Below are positions 30,071 through 40,513 of a stretch of 64,000 nt of DNA, piece after piece (position 1 is the first letter of the stretch; every line of letters starts with the position of its first letter). The translations under genes and the position numbers were made by a program. The stretch is taken from assembly GCA_948470475.1 (NCBI GenBank), contig OX419344.1:11532421-11596420 (forward strand), in the 5' to 3' direction. Origin of the DNA: Galaxea fascicularis (taxonomy: Eukaryota > Cnidaria > Anthozoa > Scleractinia > Euphylliidae). The notes under the pieces are model-generated. The model was not told the DNA's origin. It did not search any database and saw nothing but the letters and a program-made list of their open reading frames with translations.

Positions 30071-31185
30071 AACACACATTCTATTTTTTTGTTATCTAAC
30101 ATGTTATGGATATTGTTTAGGATGCAATTTGCTGAAGTGTTGTTTCAATAATGGGGTAATTATTACCCCACTAATACTGTTTATACAATTTTTTGGGCAC
30201 TGTCTTCTTCTCAATTGATTTCTCATTGGACGTAATGTTAACTGCTGTTTATCTTATTCATCCACTCATGAAATGTACTGTGATTCTAATGGTTTACCTC
30301 TGATTATGAAACTTGACCAAAAAACTATTAAGACAACAATAATGTTTGCTGTTGGCAAATCATACTGCACAACAAGTTCTCTAACAGACCCAAACTTGTC
30401 TATTTACCATGTTTAACATGCCTATGAATGCACTGAAATATGATCAAAGATATCTATATAGTATAAGCATCATAAAACAATCAAGAGGATGATTGTGAAA
30501 AAGAAGCACACACTTAATACAAAAAGTTAAAATAAGAACAATGAACTGGGAGGTAGTTCAGTTGTGCCTTCAGTGCAAACCATTCAGGGGTTTCATTAGA
30601 ACCTAGCAACTGGCCTAAACCACCGCCTAGTTCATCAGAATTTACCTCCACAGCTGCCTACTTTGTCTGGATTTGAACTCAAATGATTGAAAAAATCATC
30701 AGTTCGCCACTTAATTTGCTTAGCTCAGACAGCTATTTCAGAAGTTATTAAAACCCCTGCACGTTGTGTTTCCTTATACCATGCTGCATGTTGCGCATAA
30801 TGCTTGCTACCATTCAGATTTTTTGCAGCTATCTTTTGATATATCCTAAAAATCAGAAGAGGGTGTTCCCCAGCTCTCTTAGAAAGTAAAGCATTTTTTA
30901 TGTTAAAAAGTACTGAATGCCCTAATCTTCCTCTCATGCACACCAGAAGCAGTTTTCTTCCTTAAGCGTACATAATTTTCTTCAAAAACAACTGGAACAC
31001 CATTTTCAAATATTATTACACAATGAACTTGCTGTCTCTTTTCAGATTAGTTTTTGTAGATCTTTTTGCAGATTATACAATAATCATGTCAAGATCACTC
31101 AATGTCACTGGTAATCATGTCATGTACATATATGACTGCAGTGCATGAATTCTTAGGAATTTAATCATGTCAAGTTCAAGTGCTT
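30071..31185. other. Unassigned AT-rich DNA
   Basis: Nothing beyond short, unsupported open frames was seen on either strand. Confidence 0.4.
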
Positions 31186-31187
31186 TG

Positions 31188-31577
31188 TATGAGGGGTATA
31201 GAGTGGTAAATTTGAGACTTCGTGCCGTTTCAAAATCTGAGACTGAGACGTAAGAGTTTTTATCAATTCGTAGCCCAAAAACTTTGAGATAATGGTACAA
31301 ATGACGCTAAATAAAATGAGTAAAAACACCAATGAAAGCTACCAGAGGGCCACCTGCTTTGTCTTGGTTTACTGTCTTAATCTACTTGCTGAGTTAGATA
31401 AGCTGTACCCATGATCTCTGAAAAATTTGACTCCTGAAGACCAAACAGGCCCATCAGCAAAAATCACACCAAAATGAGACTTTGACCCCCATTAAAAATG
31501 CTTCTGAGATTTCAAGATCGGGCCAAACTTTTCTGAGACCCAAGTTTTTTAAGGTACCATTCTATACACCTTGTATG
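31188..31577. repeat. MITE with GAGGGGTATAGAGTGGTA-like ends
   Basis: TGTATGAGGGGTATAGAGTG at the left is mirrored by CATTCTATACACCTTGTATG at the right. The interior repeats TCTGAGAC, CTGAGATTTC and TTCTGAGACC. Confidence 0.65.
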
Positions 31578-31970
31578 GCTTGCCATCTGGGAAGAAGCAA
31601 AATGCCATCAAAGTCTCTAAGTGACTGTTGAGCTGCACACCCACTGCTGTGGTTTCTGTAATTTCCAAAATAATCAAGGTCTTGGTAAGGGTTATCAGTC
31701 CCAGCTGATAACTCTTATCTCGACCTTGACTATTTTGGATATCACAAAAACCTCACCCAAAAATTGTTTATTTGTTAGTACAGTATAAATAACAAGCAAA
31801 GTACTAATAATATTATCATATGACAAACCTTTTGTCAAATACTTTTGCCCATCTATCCAGCAAGGGTATATCAACATCCTTGGGATTTTTTGACATGCTT
31901 TAGTATCTATAATTTACAAAAGAAAAAAAAATGGAAAAGAGAGAGAAAAAATAGAAAAATTATATTCAAA
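31578..31970. other. Unassigned DNA
   Basis: A short inverted pair, AAATAATCAAGGTCTTGG and TCGACCTTGACTATTTTGG (31670-31738), around AGCTGATAACTC suggests a small hairpin. Nothing else was seen. Confidence 0.4.
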
Positions 31971-32243
31971 TAATGGTAATGGTAATGGATTTATATACCG
32001 CATTTTCTATGTATATATATTCAAATGCGGTTTACATCATCCAACCCACCCAACCCATGAAATCATGAAATAGCAGAAAGACCAGACCAGCACACCGGGA
32101 ACTCCATGCCCTACTCTTTCCGATTAGTGTGTGGGTTCTTTAACGTCCCACAAGGTTATGAACATTGAAGTGCTGTGAGACGGGACCTCCGGTTTATCGT
32201 CCTTATCCGAGAAGACTAGAAAGTCTAACAATTTGCAGATGTC

Positions 32244-32288
<45 letters not shown>

Positions 32289-32369
32289 AGTTGGTCCGGC
32301 CAGGGATTGAACCCACGACCTCCCGCACAGTAGTCCGGCACTCTACCAACTGAGCCAACCAGTGGGCGA
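31971..32369 (-). mobile_element. tRNA-derived SINE, full length about 400 bp
   Basis: Read on minus, the head GGTTGGCTCAGTTGGTAGAG and the downstream GGTCGTGGGTTCAATCCC are clear A- and B-box promoter elements for RNA polymerase III. A body with GGGACCTCCGG-type text (plus: GACGGGACCTCCGGTTTATC) and GTGGGACGTTAAAGAACCC follows. The 3' end finishes in tandem CCATTA units (TAATGG on plus). Such repeat tails match a partner LINE's 3' end in other SINEs. Confidence 0.85.
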
Positions 32370-32390
32370 TAACAGAATTGGTCCCTGCTC

Positions 32391-32786
32391 AGGGCTCAAA
32401 ATTAACAGTAACCCCTTAACCAATAGTTTGTAATTTTCAACATTTGGTCACTAAAGATGTGTCCAACTAACCTGACATGGTTAGGAAAAAAATTCTTACA
32501 TATTTAAATTATGTTATGGAAATAACCTTTTTACAAATAAATGTTAATTTTCAGCAATGGTTTATGTGTTGTTATAAAATAGGTGCTTAATTGTCAACGT
32601 TTTTTAAGGTCACCAGTGCAATTTCAACTACTCTCTAATTTGTTCTAGTAGTTATTAACAAAATATTCAATATCTGAGATACTGTAAGCTGTGAACTTGG
32701 ATACCAAACTTTGCAATTTGGTTAGTAAAAAAGATGTCTGCTAACCCAAAGGGTTGGTGATCCAAAAATTAAATTCGAGTCCTGCT
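32391..32786. mobile_element. hAT-like MITE related to the 2855-4210 element
   Basis: It begins CAGGGCTCAAAATTAAC and ends AAATTCGAGTCCTG, giving inverted hAT-like tips. Inside, TTTGGTCACTAAAGATG and GGGTTGGTGATCC resemble the TTTGGTCGCCAAAGAC phrases of the copy in the MINDY-like intron. Confidence 0.62.
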
Positions 32787-33537
32787 GCTAGCAGAGGTCT
32801 CTCACGGCGAGAAATAAACGAGAGAGACAGATGCTTGACTGTAACAGAAAATATTGCAATTGGTACAAATAACGTTCCACATTTCATTCGATATTAGTGA
32901 AATCATCACTTATTAAGCTGAATGACATATTTTAACATTCATGTAATAAGAGTTTAACGGTCTAATATACAAGACGTAAGTCGTATTTTCCTTACAATTT
33001 TCTGACGTCAAACTCTGGGGGTCGTCCTGCGATATTTGCCTGTGTCATTTGTCGTCCACTCTCTCAAAACCTGAGTGTTTTGAATAACTTCATAAAGTTT
33101 GACAACTGAACACTTCAAACACTAATATTGAACTCAGTGGCACATAACAACTGTGACCGACGGTTCCCAAATTATGAAAAAAAGAAGACTGACTTTGGAG
33201 CTCTGACTCCGGAGCTAAATTGATTCGCCAGTTTTTGTAGCCAGCTAACAAATAATTCAGACAACTATGTAGGAAGATAGCAAGACGCCATTTTGTTTCT
33301 AAGCAGCTAAATCAAGTCACGTGATAAACGATGACTCGGCAAGCGTGCCTTGGCATGTTTCAGTTTTTTCGGCGGAGGGTACAGGCGGAGGGGAGGGGGG
33401 AGGCTGTAGGTTTGACACTTTTGGAGGCCAATATAACGTAGCTTACAAACGTTTCTATGCTTCCGATTTCGGAAAACTATAAACTTCTAATTAAAGTCTG
33501 ATAAGTAAACGCACAGCATGACGTACCCTGGCTCCAG
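32787..33537. other. Unassigned DNA
   Basis: No exon or element was recognised. A G-rich patch (33371-33405) is present. Confidence 0.4.
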
Positions 33538-34810
33538 TACCCTGGGTTCCAGAGGATATTTTTTTCTTATCGATACTGATGGTTGGCGGCGAAGCCGCGT
33601 TAACGAAGTGCAAAGCGCCGAGGAGAAAAAAATAACCTCTGGTCACACGAATAACGAACCTCATTTCCTTGCTGTGTTGTCGCCTGGGAAACCACGCTTT
33701 TTCTAAGCCAATTGTACGATGGCCCACAGGGGCAAAACACAACTCAATTTCCTTTCTGAAACACAACAATCTTTTGCAGAACACGACAATCTTTTTGAGA
33801 ACACGACAATCGTTTTCAAAACACAACAATCTTTTTCGGAACACAACAATCTTTCGCAGCACACTACAATCTTTTTGAGAACACAACAATCGTTTTCAGA
33901 ACACAACAATCTTTTCCAGAACACAACAACCTATTTCAGAGCACAACAATTTTTTTTAGAACACAACACAATTTTCTGGTTCACAACGCCAAACAAGAAC
34001 AAAACAAAATTTCGTGAAACACAACAAAATTTCAAAGTACTGGTAACTAGCCCTGACGCTGAAAGCGATTGGAACCTGGGACTACTACGGGTGAACTGTA
34101 AAGGCGCCATTTTTGACGAGTGTGTCGAAAACGAAGACCGAAGACCCACTGGTCTAAAACGAAGACCCACCGGTTTTTAGCTCGTGGAGAGCTATCGGGG
34201 ATGGCTGGGGAATCAGGATGTCAGGCGTAAACAATTGCAATAGACAATTTGTAATCGATTTCGGCAGGCGCATCCATGCATTCGTTAAATGGTCGTTAAG
34301 AATAATACTCTTATTCGGCTACCAATGAACATTATCTTACTCACTCCACGAGCTTACCACAGGATGCCTTTAATTGTTCAGGGGAAGGCTATACACAAAG
34401 CCAAATTGCTCTCATTTCTGTAGCGCATAACTTAAAATGTCATCTGAGCGCAAACAAATCTCAGTCGGTACAACATGTGTCAAGTTGTGTAACGCAATTA
34501 AATCCAAGAGTATAGAAATATACGTTTTAGTGACGATTTTAGTATATTTTGTCATCATGACTGTGGGCCACCGTACAATTGTAGCTCTTGTTTAATGTCG
34601 GCTGGGAAACCACAATTGTTGTTTCCTTTGAAGAACCAATCAACGAACTAGTTCAAATTCTGAACTGATTTCTCGCATGGAAATGAGGTTGCGTACTCCT
34701 GTGACCAGAGGCTATTTTTTTTCTCCTCGGCGCTTCGCGCCTCGTTAACGCGGCTTCGCCGCCAACCATCAGTATCAATAAGAAAAAAATATCCTCTGGA
34801 ACCCAGGGTA
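33538..34810. repeat. 1.27-kb block with ~130-bp inverted ends
   Basis: Left: ACCCTGGGTTCCAGAGGATA, then GGCGGCGAAGCCGCGTTAAC and GCGCCGAGGAGAAAAAAATA. Right: the reverse complement in the same order, ending TATCCTCTGGAACCCAGGGT. The arms are nearly identical. They enclose the 20-bp array and unrelated DNA, with no transposase. Confidence 0.85.
33749..33985. repeat. 20-bp minisatellite (GAACACAACAATCTTTTTCA)
   Basis: About twelve consecutive near-copies differ mainly at the G/C positions (CGTTTTC, CTTTTGC, CTTTTCC). Because 20 is not a multiple of three, all frames stay open in turn. The apparent ORFs on both strands (up to 153 residues) are products of the repeat. Confidence 0.92.
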
Positions 34811-35841
34811 TGGCTCCAGAGGCCCGTTGAGAAAATAAATATCCCTAATAAACCAAAACAGAAGGAGAAAGACGGGCCTCTGGTCGCAAGAGCCGAGAAA
34901 TTCGTTTCCATTCCAGCAATTTAGGACAGAATTTGTCCTAGTTCGTTGATTGGGGCCATGGATTATAAAATGACTTTACTATCCATGTTGGGGCTTTAAT
35001 GCAGTTTTTACTGCTATGCGCGATTATGCTTGGCTTGCGCGTGCTTGAAGTCGCGTAAGCATCACACACGAGCTAAAGTCACACGAGCTGACAAAGGAAA
35101 AACCCACGAGCAAAACTGAAAAAAAGAAATGTGTCGTGCAAAACTCCCGAATACTGAAAAGAAATCACATCCACTACAATGTCGCTACCTTCCACAGGGT
35201 CGGTGCAATAGAAAAAGCCATATTATAACTTAAAACAGGAGGTTGTGGCCCCGATGTGGCGTGGAGAGAGAGCGCGAGCACTCGTAGCAGTTGGTATGCT
35301 TTTCTCAATGCAGGTCGCATAAAACCTGAAAAACCCATTTTCCTTGCTTAATTTCTCAAAAACTAGCCGTACAACCCATGTTCAACTTTTGGTATTTGGC
35401 AAAATACACCAAAATAGAGATGTATAATTTTTTTCAAAAAAATCTGTCAAACAGAACTTCATTAATTTTAAAAAATAGCCTAAATTCAACATTTTCGCCG
35501 ATAGCAAAAACTGTACCTGACAGATTTTCGTGTTCTTCTCTCTAAATGTTTCTTTTTATCTACATTTCAAATTCTGAAATTTTTAGGTGGGTCGCACGGC
35601 TAGATTTTGAGAAAAACTTCCCCGATCGGTCTATTTTGTACCCCGTCCCTTATTGCTTAAACGCGTTTCTTTGACATCCCATAATACATATTTGGCCACA
35701 GACGCAATGTTTTAAAAATTAATGTTTTAGTTTTGCTCCCAGGTGTTTCCTTGGTCAGTTGAAGCGACTCTGGCTTGCGTGTAATGCTAACTGAACTTCA
35801 AGTGCGCGCAAGCCGCCTATAGCAGAAAAAACTGGAGTAAG
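34811..35841. other. Unassigned DNA
   Basis: GGCCCGTTGAGAAAATAAAT near 34820 and AGACGGGCCTCTGG near 34870 form a short inverted pair next to the preceding block. No gene was recognised after that. Confidence 0.4.
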
Positions 35842-35975
35842 CCACCTTAAGGACGGTGCCTCCTAATACGAAGATATTTTCCCCCTGGTTATGACTATGC
35901 CAAAGAGTAGATATTGGTAAGGAGCATTGAAAATAGAAGAGAAAACTGGGGGTAACCACGCATTTTTCAGACATA
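35842..35975. repeat. Partial AAGGACGGTGCCT MITE
   Basis: It starts CTTAAGGACGGTGCCTCCTA and runs to AAAACTGGGGGTAACCACGC, where the next element interrupts it. Similar text (AAAAGTGGGGGTCATCACGC) resumes near 37096. Confidence 0.55.
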
Positions 35976-35977
35976 AT

Positions 35978-36800
35978 TAGGGGTGGACCATTTGATCTTT
36001 GATGGGGGGGGGGGGGGTGCAAATCCCCCAAAAAATATCGAGCATATGTTTCTGGTTAAAAAAAAATTTCTTGCAGAATTCTTAAGAAGGAAACAAATCA
36101 AGCAGCCTTAACCTGGGCTTGACAAAGGATTTTGCGTGATGCGTGACGGCCCCAAAAGTAGCTCTGAGTCACATGATACAGGACTGGGCATCACATTTTT
36201 TGATACGTAAATTGGTATTTTGCAAGCGCGACGCATGATTTACCAATTAGATTTCCTATTAAAGTGAACCCTCTGATCTAGAAGGATATTATGATTCAAA
36301 GATATTCATGCATTCAGATTCCCACCGTAACAGTTGTCACGTGCAGGAATTTTTGATTTACTTTATAGAAAAGGAAATGGGACAAACAAGAGTTAATTCA
36401 GGCCACATTGAATTAGTGCAGGGTTCAAAATATACAAAGAATGTGAAACGGATGCGCCGGATATGTGCACGAGACAAAAGACGATCAAATAGATCGAAGA
36501 GCATTTTTTCCCTCTGGGTCATTCGTGTTTTTGCAGAGTTCTATTACTTTTGTGTTCATTGCCTATTTTAAAGCCAAGAAAATAATAGTAAATAGTCTGT
36601 AGCACATAAACTGAAACGTCAATGGCTGGTGATAGTCAAGTTATTAAACTTTAAAATTTGTGTTTTAAATTTCCATTTAAAAAAAATATCATGCAAGGAC
36701 AGGGAGATTAAAAAAAAATCCTGCAGGGCTGGAGCAATAAAAAAAAATCTATCAGTCTAAAAATCCTGCAACTCCCATCAAAAATCAAATTGTCCAGCCC
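35978..36800. mobile_element. ~820-bp non-autonomous element with GGGGTGGACCATTTGAT-like ends
   Basis: The left tip GGGGTGGACCATTTGATCTT, then TGATGGG and a G run, is mirrored at the right by CCCATCAAAAATCAAATTGT then CCAGCCC. The interior is AT-rich, and the single ORF (36308-36571) has no recognised similarity. Confidence 0.68.
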
Positions 36801-37398
36801 ATAAGTCTAAAGCTTTCAAAAATAGGGACTTGAAACTTTTTTCGAAAAAACGAAAGGAATTTCTGTTAACGTACGCAAAAACAATAACAAGCCAGAAACT
36901 TTGAAATAACTAACAGTTGGCGCTATTAAAACTACATTTTATGTGGTTTTTACAACAAAATCGTTGCAATTGAGCCCTAATTGGCCTTGACGGCTCTCTT
37001 GTTTTTGAGCGAAAAAACAGTCTAAAAGTACTTTTGCGAACATTGAAAAAATCACCATGTGTTGAATAGAGTTACCACTTCTGTTTTATCAGATAAAAAG
37101 TGGGGGTCATCACGCGTTTTTTTAAATTATATTAAGACAAGATCCATTGACAAATCGAGTATTTGGAGTATTTAATGGACAAATTCTTGTAACACAATAA
37201 TTTTAAGTATATAACATTCCTTTATGCATTTTCTAAAAGCTAACGTGATAAATAATTGAAATAAAAGATAACCCCTGGCACCCAGGGTAAGCATGACGTA
37301 GATAAAGAATTGAAAACGAAATTTTTGAAAACTGGCTTGAATTTTGAAACCCGCCCTACATTTTTAAGAAAATGGGCTACAGACTTTATTGTGTTTAA
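36801..37398. other. Unassigned AT-rich DNA
   Basis: It contains the displaced TGGGGGTCATCACGCGTTTT text near 37100. No exon was seen. Confidence 0.4.
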
Positions 37399-37833
37399 GC
37401 CCACGGCCCGTAGCCAGGATTTCGAATGGGAGGGTGCGTCCGACCGCCACCGGCGGAGCGCTCGAGCGCCTCGCGCGCGATTTGGTAGGGGTGTCTCTCT
37501 TCAGAGCAACACAAAACAGCTCAGTTTTAGTACCCACAACATAAAGAAACGTTTTGACCATCGCATTTTTAGTTAATTTTTTAGTGACGAAATTTTTACG
37601 GAGTGTTTCAGTCTAAATTCCAATTATAACTCCTGGTTTATTAGTGCCGGTTCATCGGATGGACCCCTTGATTAAAACTTCATTTTCAATCTACGCCAGC
37701 TAGTCAGTTTTTTTTAAAATTCTCGTTTGAGACATCGACCCATAATAGGTGGACGTGGGAGGCAGAGCTCCGCAGCTCGTGGAAGGGAGGGGTGCGCACG
37801 CACCCGTGGCATCCCCTTCCCTACGGACTGGCC
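37399..37833. repeat. MITE with GGCCCGTAGCCAGGATT-like ends
   Basis: GGCCCGTAGCCAGGATTTCG at the left and CCCCTTCCCTACGGACTGGCC at the right are imperfectly inverted. GAGGGTGCG and GGGTGCGCACG lie just inside. The arms are GC-rich against an AT-rich centre. Confidence 0.55.
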
Positions 37834-39025
37834 TATTAACCTTAAGAGCACGAGTGTGGGCGTTTCGGAAAACTGCGAGAAACTGTTGAGTAAACACACA
37901 TGATACAGTGAAAGAACTGTTGAAAGAAGAATTTTTGGAAAAATAAGTGGAATTGGAAACCTGAGAATTGGTAATTAGAAAAACGGTACTGTTTATATTA
38001 AGATTTTTTTTTTAAACGGGGAAGGGGCCTTTATAATGATTTAGAGATAAAGATACTTCATTTTCTGTGTTTCCGATTGACTTGGAATTGTCATGGTCAA
38101 TAACTTGAAAACCTGGGCTCAACTTTTCCACCATGCACAACTGAAAATACAGCTGGCGTTTTTGCCGTTACAGCGCGCCCATTCATTGGCTAATTCATGG
38201 TCACACAACATCTAACAATGAAACTGTCCATGAGCAGACAACATTCCGCAAACATCGTGACTGTGAAGCGTAACTATAATTACGCTCGTGACTTTCACAA
38301 AATATTTTGATATTATCTCGCCTTCAGAATGGTCGGAAATTTTATTAAGACCAAAAACGTTTATAAAATTAACTCGAACTGAGCCGTCAACCTGTAAGAA
38401 ACTTATGCCCATCGCGCACTAGCCGATTTTTTGTTCTACGGTTGAACTGGTGGGAGATTTGGGTCATTCTAGGTCCGTCAGTCGTCGCGTTCGCTCGATT
38501 TTCTTTTTCTTTTGTAATTTTTGTATGAGAGAGTTTATCTTGTAATGTATTTGTTGTATATTGATCAGTCGTACCCCTTCCTCGGGGTCTTGTACTGCTG
38601 CATTAGATGAGGAATACGTTTCCACATATTTTTTGGCCACATCTAAAGGGTGTTTTTTTAGTGGTTTTTCGTATCTGGCGTAGCACTGTTTCTATTTCTT
38701 AGAAACAACAGTTGTACACCTGTATCTTCTAAAGGTCTGCATCAGGATACATTGTACATCTGATGACTGACTGACGCATCCTCAATAAACTTACACATTG
38801 AATGTCTCATGTTAGTGTAGTCAGAATTTGAAAATTCACGCGACCCTCATGACGCTTAATTGATTGAGGCGCGCGCGAGCCCCGACAAATTGCCTTGGTC
38901 CACAGCACCTAGCCGACAAGGCCCGACAAGGCGTTTTGAGATCTAGCCACCTACAGATTTGAGCACAAGAAGCCGTCTAAAGTTTCCGTCTAATGCTGTG
39001 AATTCTACTCTACACTCAAATCTGT
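37834..39025. other. Unassigned DNA
   Basis: No exon, RNA gene or clear element was recognised. Confidence 0.4.
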
Positions 39026-39217
39026 CGTTTTTACCGACTGCGAGCGACCGGACAAAATATTCGTTATAGCGGGGTAAATTGTGCGTTGGGACCGTCAAAA
39101 TCTATTCGTTATAGCGGGGTTCGTTTCCACATATCACTGTAATTCTGCCGGGCTTTCAAATGTTGTTTGTTATAACGGGGTCTTCATTATAGCGGGGTTC
39201 GTTGTTGCGGGGTGCCA
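39026..39217. repeat. Tigger/pogo-like element end (TTCGTTATAGCGGGG repeats)
   Basis: Four variants of TTCGTTATAGCGGGGT are followed by GGGGTGCCACTG at the right tip. Read inverted, this is CAGTGGCACCCC, like pogo/Tigger (Tc1-mariner) termini rich in CGTTATAACGA. The left end was not found. Confidence 0.5.
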
Positions 39218-39483
39218 CTGTTTCAGTTTCCTTTGTGGGACACAGTCAGGCTCCTGACACAGTACATTGTGGGACAGAAAGGGAGCACCAGCTCTCGAAT
39301 GGCAGTCATATCAGATTATTTTCCCTTTTGATCTTGTCTCCTTTTACGCCAATATTGGAAATAATTGCCAAACAGCGCAAATATTCACAAAAAGGAGACA
39401 AGGATATGGCTGCCATTCAAGATTTGGTGCTCACTTTCTGTCCCATAATGCACTGCGTCGCACAAAGAAAACTGAAACTCTTG
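39218..39483. repeat. 266-bp MITE with GTTTCAGTTTCCTTTGTG ends
   Basis: GTTTCAGTTTCCTTTGTGGG at the left pairs with CACAAAGAAAACTGAAAC at the right. Inner pairs are GTGGGACAGAAAGGGAGCAC with GTGCTCACTTTCTGTCCC, and GAATGGCAGTCATATC with GATATGGCTGCCATTC. The arms are about 90 bp. Confidence 0.82.
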
Positions 39484-39580
39484 ATGCCTGTATTTGGTCG
39501 AATGTAATTTACATTAATTGTATGGAGCGCATGTGAGTTTCGGTATCACTGTAAATGGTATAAAACTGGTATAAATTTAC

Positions 39581-39811
39581 GGAAAACGGGAAGCGGAAAA
39601 CGCAAAACGCAAAACGGTTTTAGATTACCAAGAGGTGCACCTGACAAAGATGCGCTCCCACTAAACACAAAAGAAATGGACAGGTTTCTTGCCGGAACGG
39701 AAAACGGGAAGCGGAAAACGCAAAACGCAGAACGGTTCTAGATTACCAAGAGGTGCACCTGACAAAGATGCGCTCCCACTAAACACAAAAGAAATGGACA
39801 GATTTCTTGCC
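39581..39811. repeat. Tandem duplication of ~115 bp
   Basis: GGAAAACGGGAAGCGGAAAA, CGCAAAACGC.GAACGGTT and AGATTACCAAGAGGTGCACC followed by TGACAAAGATGCGCTCCC occur twice in a row, almost identical. The copies end TGGACAGGTTTCTTGCC and TGGACAGATTTCTTGCC. Confidence 0.92.
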
Positions 39812-39849
39812 CATCCGATTTTTTCAAGAAAATAAAAAGTTGTTGTAAG

Positions 39850-40513
39850 CACGAAGCGGCCGTATTTATCTTGGAAGACGAATAATTCATCTCAGACGAT
39901 TTATTCGTTAGTTCAAGAAAAATACGGAGACGCATAAAACAGCAGTAGACGAATAAAAGTATGTCCGTTTGAAGACAGAGATGGGTTAATGAGGTTAAAA
40001 TTAGCGGGAAAATCGAGACAAAATGGCTGGCATTTGTCGTGCTTTAACATTTGTCTCAAATAAAAGAATTAAGTTCGAAAACCAACAGTTGCATTTTTTT
40101 TTGGAATGGCAAAGCCGTAAAGGAAAACGGAGATACAGTGAAATGATACTCGAAGACGAATAACAGTCTTTCAAGCCGTTATACCACTTACGAACACATG
40201 ATTTCGTTCCTTTTGTCGTCACTTTTTACGTATTTCTTTGCAACAAAACCATGAAGAGTTCCTTGGGAGGTAACAAAGATTTTGCTAAGTTCGTCTGTTT
40301 TGTGCGTCCCGCGTTTATCTTACCGAATAATTCGTCTTAGACGAATTCTACGTCTGTTTTGTGCGTCGTTTAGACGAATAAAACAGACGAATTATTCGTC
40401 TCAGCCGAATAATGCGTCTGGTCTTATTTCCCGTATTTATCTTGACGCACAATGCATCTCAGACGAATAATGCGGCTGAGACGAATTATTCGTCTTCCAA
40501 GATAAACACGGCC
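39850..40513. repeat. Element with GGCCGTATTTATCTTGGAAG ends and many ATTCGTCT palindromes
   Basis: The left end GGCCGTATTTATCTTGGAAG then ACGAATAATTC is inverted at the right as GAATTATTCGTCTTCCAAGA then TAAACACGGCC. Between 40300 and 40490, GACGAATAATTCGTC-type words repeat at least six times in both orientations. No transposase was seen. Confidence 0.78.

Noticed and set aside
32280..32369. Functional tRNA gene
   Set aside because: A and B boxes are present but the acceptor stem does not close, and the sequence continues into a SINE body.
33719..34180. 153-residue plus-strand ORF rich in THNNLF-like repeats
   Set aside because: The 20-bp array keeps all frames open. The peptide is a product of the repeat, and overlapping ORFs in other frames and strand are equally long.
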